Shown here piece by piece: positions 1 through 5,582 of a stretch of DNA of 7,317 bases. The translations under genes were made by a program, and so were the position numbers. How positions within the stretch are numbered: position 1 is the stretch's first letter; each line of letters starts with the position of its first letter. The notes under the pieces were generated by a model. That model was not told the DNA's origin, did not search any database, and saw only the letters and a program-made list of their open reading frames with translations. Source of the DNA: Arthrobacter sp. (GTDB lineage: Bacteria > Actinomycetota > Actinomycetes > Actinomycetales > Micrococcaceae); NCBI GenBank assembly GCA_025464545.1, contig JAODMA010000154.1:1-7317 (forward strand), in the 5' to 3' direction.

Positions 1-729
1 TCGCGCCGCAGCAACCCGGCAACGTACACGGGCCTGCTCGAGCCGATCCGCAAGGCGTTTGCCAAAGCCAACGGCGTGAAGCCGGCGCTTTTCAGCTCCA
101 ACTCCGAGGGCGCCTGCCCCACCTGCAACGGCGCCGGCGTAATCTTCACCGAACTGGGCGTCATGGCCACCGTCGAGTCCACCTGCGAGGACTGCGAGGG
201 CAGGCGGTTCCAGGCGTCAGTCCTGGAATATACGCTGGGCGGCCGCAACATCGCCGAGGTGCTGGCAATGTCCATGACCGAGGCCGAGGAGTTCTTCAGC
301 GAAGGGGAGGCCCGCACGCCAGCGGCCCACAAGATCCTCGACCGGCTCGTCGACGTCGGACTTGGTTACCTCACCCTCGGCCAGCCGCTCACCACGCTGT
401 CCGGCGGCGAGCGGCAGCGCGTGAAACTGGCCACCCAAATGGCTGAGAAGGGTGACGTCTACGTCCTTGACGAACCGACCACCGGCCTCCACCTCGCCGA
501 CGTCAAGAACCTGCTGGGCCTGCTCGACCGGCTCGTGGACTCCGGCAAGTCGGTCGTTGTGATCGAGCATCACCAGGCAGTCATGGCACACGCGGACTGG
601 ATCATCGACCTCGGCCCGGGCGCCGGCCACGACGGCGGCCGGATCGTTTTCGAGGGCACGCCGGCGGAGCTGGTTGCTGCCCGGTCCACCCTCACCGGCG
701 AGCATCTCGCTGCCTACGTGGGCGCCTGA
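1..729 (+). CDS. UvrA-like ABC ATPase (UvrA2/DrrC type), C-terminal part, 5' end outside window
   Basis: The reading frame is open from base 1 and ends at TGA 727-729, giving 242 residues without a start, so this is the C-terminal portion of a larger protein. It opens with SRRSNPATYTGL, which in UvrA follows the second Walker A region. A zinc-finger pattern follows (Cys39, Cys42, 19 residues, Cys62, Cys65), then the ABC signature LSGGERQRVKLA at about 133-144, Walker B VYVLDEPTTGLH at about 153-164, and the H-loop His190 in VIEHH. UvrA proteins are ATP-dependent DNA-damage sensors of nucleotide excision repair. The paralogue class (UvrA2, DrrC) is linked to resistance to DNA-binding drugs. 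LSGGERQ instead of the canonical LSGGEAQ, and EHH instead of EHN, favour a paralogue over housekeeping UvrA. An internal GTG at 76 lies inside the conserved region and is not the real start. No convincing terminator follows; there is only a weak 5-bp GC hairpin at 744-757 without a T run. Confidence 0.9.
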   Translation, partial: SRRSNPATYTGLLEPIRKAFAKANGVKPALFSSNSEGACPTCNGAGVIFTELGVMATVESTCEDCEGRRFQASVLEYTLGGRNIAEVLAMSMTEAEEFFSEGEARTPAAHKILDRLVDVGLGYLTLGQPLTTLSGGERQRVKLATQMAEKGDVYVLDEPTTGLHLADVKNLLGLLDRLVDSGKSVVVIEHHQAVMAHADWIIDLGPGAGHDGGRIVFEGTPAELVAARSTLTGEHLAAYVGA

Positions 730-788
730 CCACGGGGCCTGCGGCGCCGTCTGGCGCGGGGGCGTAGAAGTGAGCTGACCGCGGGTCG

Positions 789-794
789 TATGCT
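789..794 (+). promoter_or_regulatory. Possible -10 box for the GAF-ANTAR gene
   Basis: TATGCT fits the actinobacterial TAnnnT pattern and lies 54 bases before the GTG at 848. At 17-bp spacing the -35 position (766-771) does not resemble TTGACA, so the assignment rests on the -10 alone. The 118-base gap between the UvrA-like gene and this one leaves room for a separate promoter. Confidence 0.3.
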
Positions 795-847
795 GTCCCT
801 ATCGGTCCAGCAGTGAACCGTCGTGTTTCAGATCTCGAGCGTGAAAC

Positions 848-1654
848 GTGGCCCAGGAAATCTCAGCCGACAGCGCCCAGATGGCGGACGCCGCCCTCTG
901 GGAAATTCGCTTCGACAGCCCGGACATCGATACCTTCCTTCACGCGGCAATCGGTGAGTTCGTCAACGATCTCGGCGCCCCGGGCAGGGGTATCAGTTGG
1001 GCGATATCGCTCCTTCGGGCACAAGGGAGCATCACTCTGGCGTCCGGCAGTGTTGCCTCGGAGGCCGTCGACCGGTCACAGTCCGCGTTTGACGATATTC
1101 CCTCCCTCGCAGCGGTCCGCAGTGGGGAGTTCGTGCTCGTCACCGATTCGGCTATGGAGCGCCGTTGGCCGGGGTACGCCAACACGGCTGCCGGCTTGGG
1201 AATCCGCTCTGTGTTGTCCGTTCCCCTCATTCCTGCCGCCATGTTCCGCACCACGTTCAACCTGTATGCCCCACGGCCACATGTCTTCACGAGTGCAGAC
1301 ATCACGGCAGCGATCAGGTTTGTGCGTCATGCCTCCTGGACCCTGAGCTTGGCGCAACAGGTACGGCAGAGGGACAGATTTGGTGAGGAGCTTTCCTCGG
1401 CCCAGTTGTCCCGGGCCTTGTCTGCATTGGCGTTACGGACGCTCGTGCGCGAATACGGGTTCAGCATCGAGGCGTCCCTCGAGTACCTTCGGCGCGCCGC
1501 GGGCAACATCCCCCAGCCCGGGGATCAGGTCGCCCCTGTAATCATGTGGGATTTCCACCGAGCCGATCCGGCACCGCGGGAGAGCTCCAAAGTCCGCGCG
1601 GCACGCGCTACCAGGTCCCGGACCGCCAGCCGGAGATCCAGTCTCGGTCAGTGA
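848..1654 (+). CDS. GAF domain protein with degenerate ANTAR-like C-terminal domain
   Basis: The product has 268 residues. Residues about 20-165 look like a GAF fold, with a typical GAF strand LSVPLIPA at about 123-130. Residues about 176-232 resemble ANTAR, the RNA-binding domain of antiterminators: LVREYGFSIEASLEYLRRAAGN matches the pattern of helix, YG-x-S turn and EA-x-x-x-LR (positions 199-220). Where most ANTAR domains have Ala-x-Gly before this, the protein has Ala-Leu-Arg (about 195-197), so the usual Gly is lost. GAF-ANTAR proteins are thought to sense a small ligand and bind paired hairpins in nascent RNA to block termination. Whether this divergent copy still does so is uncertain. 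The last 30 residues form an unusual Arg/Ser-rich tail. The start is not secure: GTG 848 has no clear ribosome binding site, and an in-frame ATG at 881 would shorten the protein by 11 residues. Confidence 0.8.
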   Translation: MAQEISADSAQMADAALWEIRFDSPDIDTFLHAAIGEFVNDLGAPGRGISWAISLLRAQGSITLASGSVASEAVDRSQSAFDDIPSLAAVRSGEFVLVTDSAMERRWPGYANTAAGLGIRSVLSVPLIPAAMFRTTFNLYAPRPHVFTSADITAAIRFVRHASWTLSLAQQVRQRDRFGEELSSAQLSRALSALALRTLVREYGFSIEASLEYLRRAAGNIPQPGDQVAPVIMWDFHRADPAPRESSKVRAARATRSRTASRRSSLGQ

Positions 1655-1678
1655 AGGCCGACGTCAGTGATGGCCGAC
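1647..1678. repeat. 16-bp tandem direct repeat at the junction of two convergent genes
   Basis: GTCAGTGAAGGCCGAC (1647-1662) is followed immediately by GTCAGTGATGGCCGAC (1663-1678), two head-to-tail copies that match at 15 of 16 positions. The first copy contains the plus-strand stop TGA (1652-1654) of the GAF gene. The second contains TCA (1664-1666), the minus-strand stop of the small gene. The arrangement looks like a local duplication by replication slippage. Confidence 0.9.
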
Positions 1679-1939
1679 GGGGGTGGTCCCGAACATCAGC
1701 GTTTGCCGGCTCACGTCGTAGAAGACGGTATCCGCGGTGGACAGGAGATCCTGCAGGTTGTCCGCGTCATCGGCGTCGATGGTGAGGACCTCCTCCCAGG
1801 CCCCCTCATCAAGCACGAGCTGCAGCGTCCACGTGCCGGGTCCGCCCGCGTCCCCGGCAATCCAGCTGAACTGGTAATGGCTGAGCTGGCGTACTTTGAT
1901 GCTGTCGTCCGTGATTGGCTGCTTCGGTGTAGGGCTCAT
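1664..1939 (-). CDS. Small hypothetical protein, 91 aa
   Basis: I do not recognise this family. The ATG at 1939-1937 is preceded by AAGGA with a 7-base spacer (minus strand), which makes the start convincing, and a strong promoter candidate lies about 100 bases further upstream. The product has no Cys, no signal peptide and no membrane segment. Its central and C-terminal part looks like an alternating strand pattern (GTWTLQLVLDEG, then VFYDVSRQTLMFG) around a very acidic loop with DADDAD at about 56-61. The N-terminal 15 residues are Pro/Lys/Thr-containing and look flexible. This suggests a small soluble cytosolic beta-rich domain. The gene converges on the GAF-ANTAR-like gene with only 9 bases between stops. 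Confidence 0.75.
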   Translation of the reverse strand: MSPTPKQPITDDSIKVRQLSHYQFSWIAGDAGGPGTWTLQLVLDEGAWEEVLTIDADDADNLQDLLSTADTVFYDVSRQTLMFGTTPVGHH

Positions 1940-2045
1940 TGTCTTATCCTTGCCGGCTGCCTCCGCCGCGCAGCCTCGTCGCTGTGGTCCTGACTGTCTG
2001 CAATGCTGGTTTCACCCGCCGGCGACCACATCAGCCGGGACCCTT

Positions 2046-2074
2046 AATGTAGCCCCGGGCCGCGGGCATGTAAA
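2046..2074 (-). promoter_or_regulatory. Promoter of the 91-aa gene (TTTACA-17-TACATT)
   Basis: On the minus strand, TTTACA (2074-2069; 5 of 6 matches to TTGACA) is followed after exactly 17 bases by TACATT (2051-2046; matching TAnnnT). Transcription would begin near 2039, giving a 5' leader of about 100 bases before the ATG at 1939. No other gene lies between. This is one of the best consensus promoters in the window. Confidence 0.6.
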
Positions 2075-2119
2075 TGATGAAGGTGTCGACGGGGAGCGGC
2101 GTGATGGGCCGCGTGGGCG

Positions 2120-2125
2120 TAAACT
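2120..2125 (+). promoter_or_regulatory. Possible -10 box for the 65-aa gene
   Basis: TAAACT fits TAnnnT and would start transcription near 2132, leaving about 25 bases of leader that contain the ribosome binding site at 2141-2150. The region at -35 is not consensus-like. The 1940-2156 gap therefore probably holds divergent promoters, the minus-strand one being much clearer. Confidence 0.3.
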
Positions 2126-2156
2126 CGCTGCCATCGGACCGAGAGAAGGAACGTCC

Positions 2157-2354
2157 ATGGACAAGGACCAAGCGGCACCGGCGGAGCCGGACCCGGACAA
2201 CAGCAGTTCGCCGGGGAGCGGAAGCACGATACCGAAATCGAAGGACGGCGTCTGGATCACCTCGACTCCCGGCGGATCCAGTTTTGAGCCGGAAGAGGAC
2301 GCCCCGGCACAGGACACCGGAGAGAGTGCCGGGGGATCAGAAAAGGAGACGTGA
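2157..2354 (+). CDS. Small acidic, probably disordered hypothetical protein, 65 aa
   Basis: The ATG at 2157 is preceded by GAGAGAAGGA (2141-2150) with a 6-base spacer, a strong ribosome binding site. The frame stays open further upstream, but that part has no comparable start signal. The product is rich in Pro, Ser, Gly, Asp and Glu and lacks Cys and membrane segments. It is probably intrinsically disordered apart from a short hydrophobic core DGVWITSTPGG at about 30-40, which may be the functional motif. I do not recognise the family and assign no function. Its stop is 11 bases from the stop of the convergent glycosyltransferase gene. Confidence 0.65.
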   Translation: MDKDQAAPAEPDPDNSSSPGSGSTIPKSKDGVWITSTPGGSSFEPEEDAPAQDTGESAGGSEKET

Positions 2355-2365
2355 TACAGGGGCAC

Positions 2366-3496
2366 TCAGTTCCGGGCGGCTGTGAGTAACCGTATGTCCG
2401 CCAAGACGTCCTCGGGGCGGATGAAGACGAGCAGGGACTCGTCGTGCGGGCAACGGTCAGACGTCCATCCCACCTGGGTCATATCGCTTCCGCAGTACGC
2501 GCAGTGGGTTACCCAGGACAGGTGGGCCCGGTGCAGGCTTCGGCCCAGCGGCCCGGCGTTGATAACGTTCCCGACCCAGTAGAGTCCCACGGTCGGCGTG
2601 CCCATGGCCTGGGCAAGATGCCGGGGCCCGCTGTCATTTCCCAGCAGCACGCTGCAGCGCGCGAGCAAGGCTGCCAGGGTGCCGAGATCCAGCTGTCCGG
2701 CCAGCGAGATGACCTGCCGCGAGCAGGCAGCATCAACAACCTGGGACGCCAGGTCCTTCTCGTCACTGGCTCCGACGACGATCACCGTGCACCCATCGGC
2801 CGCACATGCGGCAGCCACCTCGCCGAACAGCTCCGCCGGCCACCTCCGGCGGGGGTCCGTTGCGCCAGGATGAATGGCAACAAGTGGGGACTCCAATTCG
2901 CCGAAGAGCAACTCAGCCTGGGCGACGAACTCCGGGAGCGGCCGGAGCCTGGCCTCCAGCTCGACAGGGGGAGCGCCCACGAGCCCCACCGCCTCAAGGG
3001 CTCGCAGCGGCTCGTGCTGGTAGTAGACGTAAGGAACGGAGCGGTCCAGATCCGCGGCATCCGCTGTTCGGAGCCCGGCCGAGTAACGGGCCCCGAGGCG
3101 CAGCAGGAACGGGTTGGAAAAGCGTCCGCCGCCGTGCAGTTGAACCGCCAGGTCGAACTGCTCCGCGGCCATGGCGGAGAAGAAGCGTTCAACCTCGACG
3201 GCGTCCTCCGGCCCTGGGCGGACCCCCTCGGCAAACGGCAAAACGCGCACGTCCCGCACCGGCCCATGGGTGCTCAGCAGCAGTTCGCGATGCAGCGGGG
3301 TCCCCAGCAACGTCAGGGAGGCCTGGGGGTAGGCCGCCCTGAGCGCGGCCACCGCGGGGAGAGCGAACATGAGGTCCCCGAGGCCGCCGCCGCGGAGTAC
3401 GGCGATCTTGGTGATGTCCGGTAGCTTCTCCAGGACCGGTCCGACGCCCCAGCCAACTACCTCGGCGCCGCCGAATTCCGCGGTGGTCTCGTCCAC
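2366..3496 (-). CDS. Glycosyltransferase family 9 (heptosyltransferase-like)
   Basis: The product has 376 residues from GTG 3496. It shows the GT9 (GT-B fold) layout: an N-terminal Rossmann segment KIAVLRGGGLGDLMFALPA at about 30-48, AIHPGATDPRRRWP at about 207-220 opening the second domain, and the donor-binding motif GNDSGPRHLAQAMGTP at about 286-301. GT9 enzymes transfer heptose or related sugars from nucleotide donors; the acceptor here is unknown, presumably a surface glycan. GTG 3496 is chosen because GGGAG lies 7 bases upstream, and the stretch 3497-3613, although open to an upstream GTG at 3613, has atypical codons (TTT, AAT, CTA, CGA, AAA, ACA, ATA) and no ribosome binding site. A cysteine cluster near the C-terminus (C332-x2-C335, C349-P-H351) could bind metal. 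The gene follows the second GT9 gene in the same direction, 132 bases downstream, possibly as one operon. Confidence 0.88.
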   Translation of the reverse strand: MDETTAEFGGAEVVGWGVGPVLEKLPDITKIAVLRGGGLGDLMFALPAVAALRAAYPQASLTLLGTPLHRELLLSTHGPVRDVRVLPFAEGVRPGPEDAVEVERFFSAMAAEQFDLAVQLHGGGRFSNPFLLRLGARYSAGLRTADAADLDRSVPYVYYQHEPLRALEAVGLVGAPPVELEARLRPLPEFVAQAELLFGELESPLVAIHPGATDPRRRWPAELFGEVAAACAADGCTVIVVGASDEKDLASQVVDAACSRQVISLAGQLDLGTLAALLARCSVLLGNDSGPRHLAQAMGTPTVGLYWVGNVINAGPLGRSLHRAHLSWVTHCAYCGSDMTQVGWTSDRCPHDESLLVFIRPEDVLADIRLLTAARN

Positions 3497-3503
3497 TATC
3501 CGA

Positions 3504-3508
3504 CTCCC
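3504..3508 (-). promoter_or_regulatory. Ribosome binding site that decides the GT9 start at 3496
   Basis: GGGAG on the minus strand lies 7 bases before GTG 3496-3494. The alternative starts upstream, GTG 3613 and ATG 3580, lack a comparable purine run at the right distance. This supports a 376-residue rather than a 415-residue protein. Confidence 0.6.
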
Positions 3509-3628
3509 GTCGCTTGTTGCTTTATCCGGGCCCCCGGCGCCGGCGTGCCCGCGGCGTCGTAGCGACCGCCGCCTGTACATAACCCGGTACCCCACATTGA
3601 GGTTCTGAAACACATTCCGGCGACAGGG

Positions 3629-4567
3629 TCACAGCAGGCCAAGGCCGCGGACCGCCGCCAGCACCTCATGGACCTCAACGCCGAGAAGTGCCGGGTCGGG
3701 TTCCACGGCGAAAGTGTCGCCCCGCCGCAATCCCGGCTTGGTCAGGACAGTATGCGGTCCTGGCGGTGGACCCCAATGGTCAGGGGAGGCCGGGCCAAAG
3801 AGCACCACGGAAGGACGCCGGTACGCTGTTGCGAGGTGGGCGGCGCCCGTATCGGCGGAGACCACAAGCCTGGCATCAGCGATCAGGGCCGCAAACGCGC
3901 TGAGGGACTGTTGTCCCGCCAAAACAACGTCCCCGCCGAGGCCCGCGAGGGCAGCGATCCGGGCAGCGCGCGGTCGTTCTGCGGCGCTGCCCGTGAAGAC
4001 CACGTCATGATCGGCCAGCGCCAGTTCGGCCGCGACCTCGGCGAAGCGGTCCTCGGGCCAGAGGCGGCTTCCGTAGGCTGCTCCGGGATGGACCACCGTG
4101 GCGGCCGGCCGGTCCGTCCGCGCCGAGGGCAGGTTCAGCCGGAAGTCAGCGGAATCAGCCTCGATGCCGTGCCATTGCAGCAGCCGCGCCCACCGCTGCC
4201 GCTCGTGGATATCGTCTTCCCAGAGCGGGCCGGGCCGCCGATCGGAGGCATGCGATATGACCCGCTGCGGTCGAAGGGCTTCAATCCGGGACTCGCTCTC
4301 CGGGCCCCGTCCGTGCAGATTCACCGCGACATCCACCCGGCCCGGCGGCAGAGCCAACGGGACGTCGAGGCCATGGGTGGGAAGCAGCTCGTAACCCCCG
4401 ACCAGCGCAAGTGCGTCTTCGAGCCAGTCCTGGGCGGCGTAGAGAAGCCGATGCGCAGGGTAGGCCCGGCGCAGGGCGTGCAACGCCGGTACCGCGACGA
4501 GCAGATCGCCGAGCTTCAGCGCCCGCAACACCAGCAGCACCGGCCGGTCGTCCTCTGATACGGGCAC
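3629..4567 (-). CDS. Glycosyltransferase family 9 (heptosyltransferase-like), second copy
   Basis: The product has 312 residues. It starts at GTG 4567-4565 with GGGAGG 7 bases upstream, a strong site. GT9 features are the N-terminal VLLVLRALKLGDLLVAVPAL at about 10-29, VVHPGAAYGSRLWP at about 158-171, and SADTGAAHLA at about 237-246, followed by VVLFGPASPDHWGPP, the nucleotide-sugar binding region. The length is slightly short but within the family range. No signal peptide or membrane helix is visible, so it probably acts at the cytosolic face. It lies upstream of the other GT9 gene and is clearly diverged from it, so the two likely add different sugars or act successively on one glycan. Actinobacteria lack lipopolysaccharide, so the acceptor is not the classical one. 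The gene is divergent from the ArsR-SRPBCC operon. Confidence 0.9.
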   Translation of the reverse strand: MPVSEDDRPVLLVLRALKLGDLLVAVPALHALRRAYPAHRLLYAAQDWLEDALALVGGYELLPTHGLDVPLALPPGRVDVAVNLHGRGPESESRIEALRPQRVISHASDRRPGPLWEDDIHERQRWARLLQWHGIEADSADFRLNLPSARTDRPAATVVHPGAAYGSRLWPEDRFAEVAAELALADHDVVFTGSAAERPRAARIAALAGLGGDVVLAGQQSLSAFAALIADARLVVSADTGAAHLATAYRRPSVVLFGPASPDHWGPPPGPHTVLTKPGLRRGDTFAVEPDPALLGVEVHEVLAAVRGLGLL

Positions 4568-4661
4568 TGGGCCGCCTCCCGGTTCTGGAGCTACTTCTCC
4601 TCCTGATCGAGGAGTGTAGTCCGATGTTTAAGAATGAAGTACCAGTACATCGGGCGTCCTA

Positions 4662-4690
4662 TTGACACGCTGCGGCTCCAGGCATAGCCT
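4662..4690 (+). promoter_or_regulatory. Promoter of the ArsR-SRPBCC operon, leaderless
   Basis: TTGACA (4662-4667, perfect consensus) is followed after 17 bases by TAGCCT (4685-4690, TAnnnT). A start point 7-9 bases beyond the -10 box falls at 4697-4699, which is the A of the ArsR start codon at 4699. No ribosome binding site can fit, so the transcript is predicted to be leaderless. Confidence 0.7.
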
Positions 4691-4708
4691 ACAACCAAAT
4701 GGTTGTAG
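4689..4708. promoter_or_regulatory. Palindromic ArsR operator covering the start codon
   Basis: CTACAACCA-AA-TGGTTGTAG has perfect 9-bp arms around a 2-base centre. The right arm contains the TG of the ATG and codons 2-4 of ArsR (Val, Val, Asp). It touches the end of the -10 box and covers the predicted transcription start, so a bound repressor would block RNA polymerase. ArsR-family dimers bind this kind of inverted repeat, so autoregulation is likely. Confidence 0.7.
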
Positions 4709-5031
4709 ATCAGAGAAGTGATGCCGGCCTCGACCGCCTTTTCCAGGCATTCGCCGATGCCACCCGCCGCGACATAGTGCGCCGGGTGACGGTGGGGGAG
4801 TATTCGGTGTCCGGACTCGCGGCGCTCTACACCATGAGCTTCGCCGCCGTTCAGAAACATGTGGCGGTGTTGGAACGCGCATCCCTGGTCACAAAGGAGA
4901 AGCGCGGAAGGGAGCAGATCGTGCGGGCCAATCACGAAGGTCTACAGAGAGCCCGGCGGTTGCTCGATGAGTACGAGGCGATCTGGCGGCAGCGTGCCGA
5001 GCGGATCGCAGACATCCTCGCTGAAAATTAG
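4699..5031 (+). CDS. ArsR-family winged-helix transcriptional repressor
   Basis: The product has 110 residues. It carries the winged-HTH signature LFQAFADATRRDIVRRV at about 14-30, a recognition helix around SFAAVQKHVAVLERASLV at about 47-64, and the wing KEKRGREQIVRA at about 66-77. The protein contains no cysteine, so it lacks the ELCVCDL metal site of arsenic and cadmium sensors; the inducer is unknown. The ATG at 4699 is accepted without a ribosome binding site because the upstream promoter predicts a leaderless transcript and no other in-frame start lies before the conserved helix. Thirteen bases separate it from the SRPBCC gene, whose ribosome binding site overlaps the ArsR stop. This ArsR-then-AHSA1/SRPBCC pairing is common in actinobacteria and points to co-transcription and autoregulation through the palindrome at 4689-4708. 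Confidence 0.92.
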   Translation: MVVDQRSDAGLDRLFQAFADATRRDIVRRVTVGEYSVSGLAALYTMSFAAVQKHVAVLERASLVTKEKRGREQIVRANHEGLQRARRLLDEYEAIWRQRAERIADILAEN

Positions 5032-5044
5032 GAAGGGTTGCGCA

Positions 5045-5542
5045 ATGACGGTTATCAGTTCCACCAAGAATCCCGAGTCGCTGAGCTTCACTCTTGTCGC
5101 CGAGTTCGACGCCGGCGTTGATCGCGTCTGGCAGATCTGGGAAGACCCGCGGCAACTCGAGCGCTGGTGGGGGCCGCCCACTTGGCCGGCGACCTTCGAA
5201 AAGCACGAATTCACGCCCGGCGGCGAGGCCAGCTACTTCATGACGGGGCCCGATGGTGAGAAGGCCCGCGGCTGGTGGCGCATCACCGCCGTCCAAGCCC
5301 CGACCCGTCTCGAGTTCGACGACGGTTTCGCGGACGACGACGGCGCTCCGGTCGAGGTCATGGGAACCACCCATGCCACTGTCACTCTCGAAGAAATCGG
5401 CGACCGCACGCGGATGACCATCCTTTCCACGTTCGAGTCCGAAGAACAGCTGAACAAAATGGTCGAGATGGGCATGGAAGAGGGCATGAAGGAAGCCGCC
5501 GGCCAGATCGACGCCCTGCTCGCCGAACACTCCCGCGCCTGA
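5045..5542 (+). CDS. AHSA1/SRPBCC domain protein
   Basis: The product has 165 residues from ATG 5045, with AGGAAGG (5030-5036) 8 bases upstream. The family pattern is plain: a first strand SLSFTLVAEFDAGVDRVWQI at about 12-31, the helix and loop DPRQLERWWGPPTWP at about 34-48, RGWWRITAV at about 75-83, and a C-terminal helix GMEEGMKEAAGQIDALLAEH at about 143-162. SRPBCC proteins form a helix-grip fold with a deep hydrophobic pocket for lipids or small aromatic molecules. The ligand and reaction here are unknown, and the name Activator of Hsp90 ATPase homologue need not mean chaperone function. It is the second gene of the ArsR operon, so its expression should follow the signal sensed by that repressor. 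It converges on the DeoR gene with 40 bases between stops and no obvious terminator. Confidence 0.92.
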   Translation: MTVISSTKNPESLSFTLVAEFDAGVDRVWQIWEDPRQLERWWGPPTWPATFEKHEFTPGGEASYFMTGPDGEKARGWWRITAVQAPTRLEFDDGFADDDGAPVEVMGTTHATVTLEEIGDRTRMTILSTFESEEQLNKMVEMGMEEGMKEAAGQIDALLAEHSRA

Positions 5543-5582
5543 TCCACGGGTCCGTCACTGACTATGGGTTAGAAAAGCATTC

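Noticed and set aside
217..705. Long minus-strand open frame inside the UvrA-like gene
   Set aside because: It is a shadow of a GC-rich coding strand; the plus frame carries all the conserved UvrA motifs.
744..757. GCGCC-GTCT-GGCGC hairpin as the terminator of the UvrA-like gene
   Set aside because: The stem is only 5 bp and no T run follows.
2444..3424. Plus-strand 326-codon open frame opposite the first GT9 gene
   Set aside because: The product is low-complexity Arg/Gly/Gln-rich with no recognisable domain, while the minus frame has clear GT9 motifs.
3534..3543. CCGGCGCCGG, a perfect 10-bp palindrome between the two GT9 genes, as a terminator
   Set aside because: There is no loop and no T run on either strand; short GC palindromes are expected in DNA this GC-rich.
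3497..3613. N-terminal extension of the GT9 gene to GTG 3613
   Set aside because: The stretch has many A/T-ending or rare codons, an Arg-rich product unlike GT9 N-termini and no ribosome binding site, whereas GTG 3496 has GGGAG at the right distance.
4591..4619. Imperfect inverted repeat (CTCCTC...GAGGAG) upstream of the second GT9 gene as an operator or attenuator
   Set aside because: The arms are purine/pyrimidine runs that resemble ribosome-binding-site sequence, the stem is interrupted, and no linked regulator or leader peptide is visible. A weak -10 (TACACT, minus strand) overlaps it but lacks a good -35.
5543..5582. Bidirectional terminator between the SRPBCC and DeoR genes
   Set aside because: No stem longer than about 4 bp and no T run could be found in the 40 bases.
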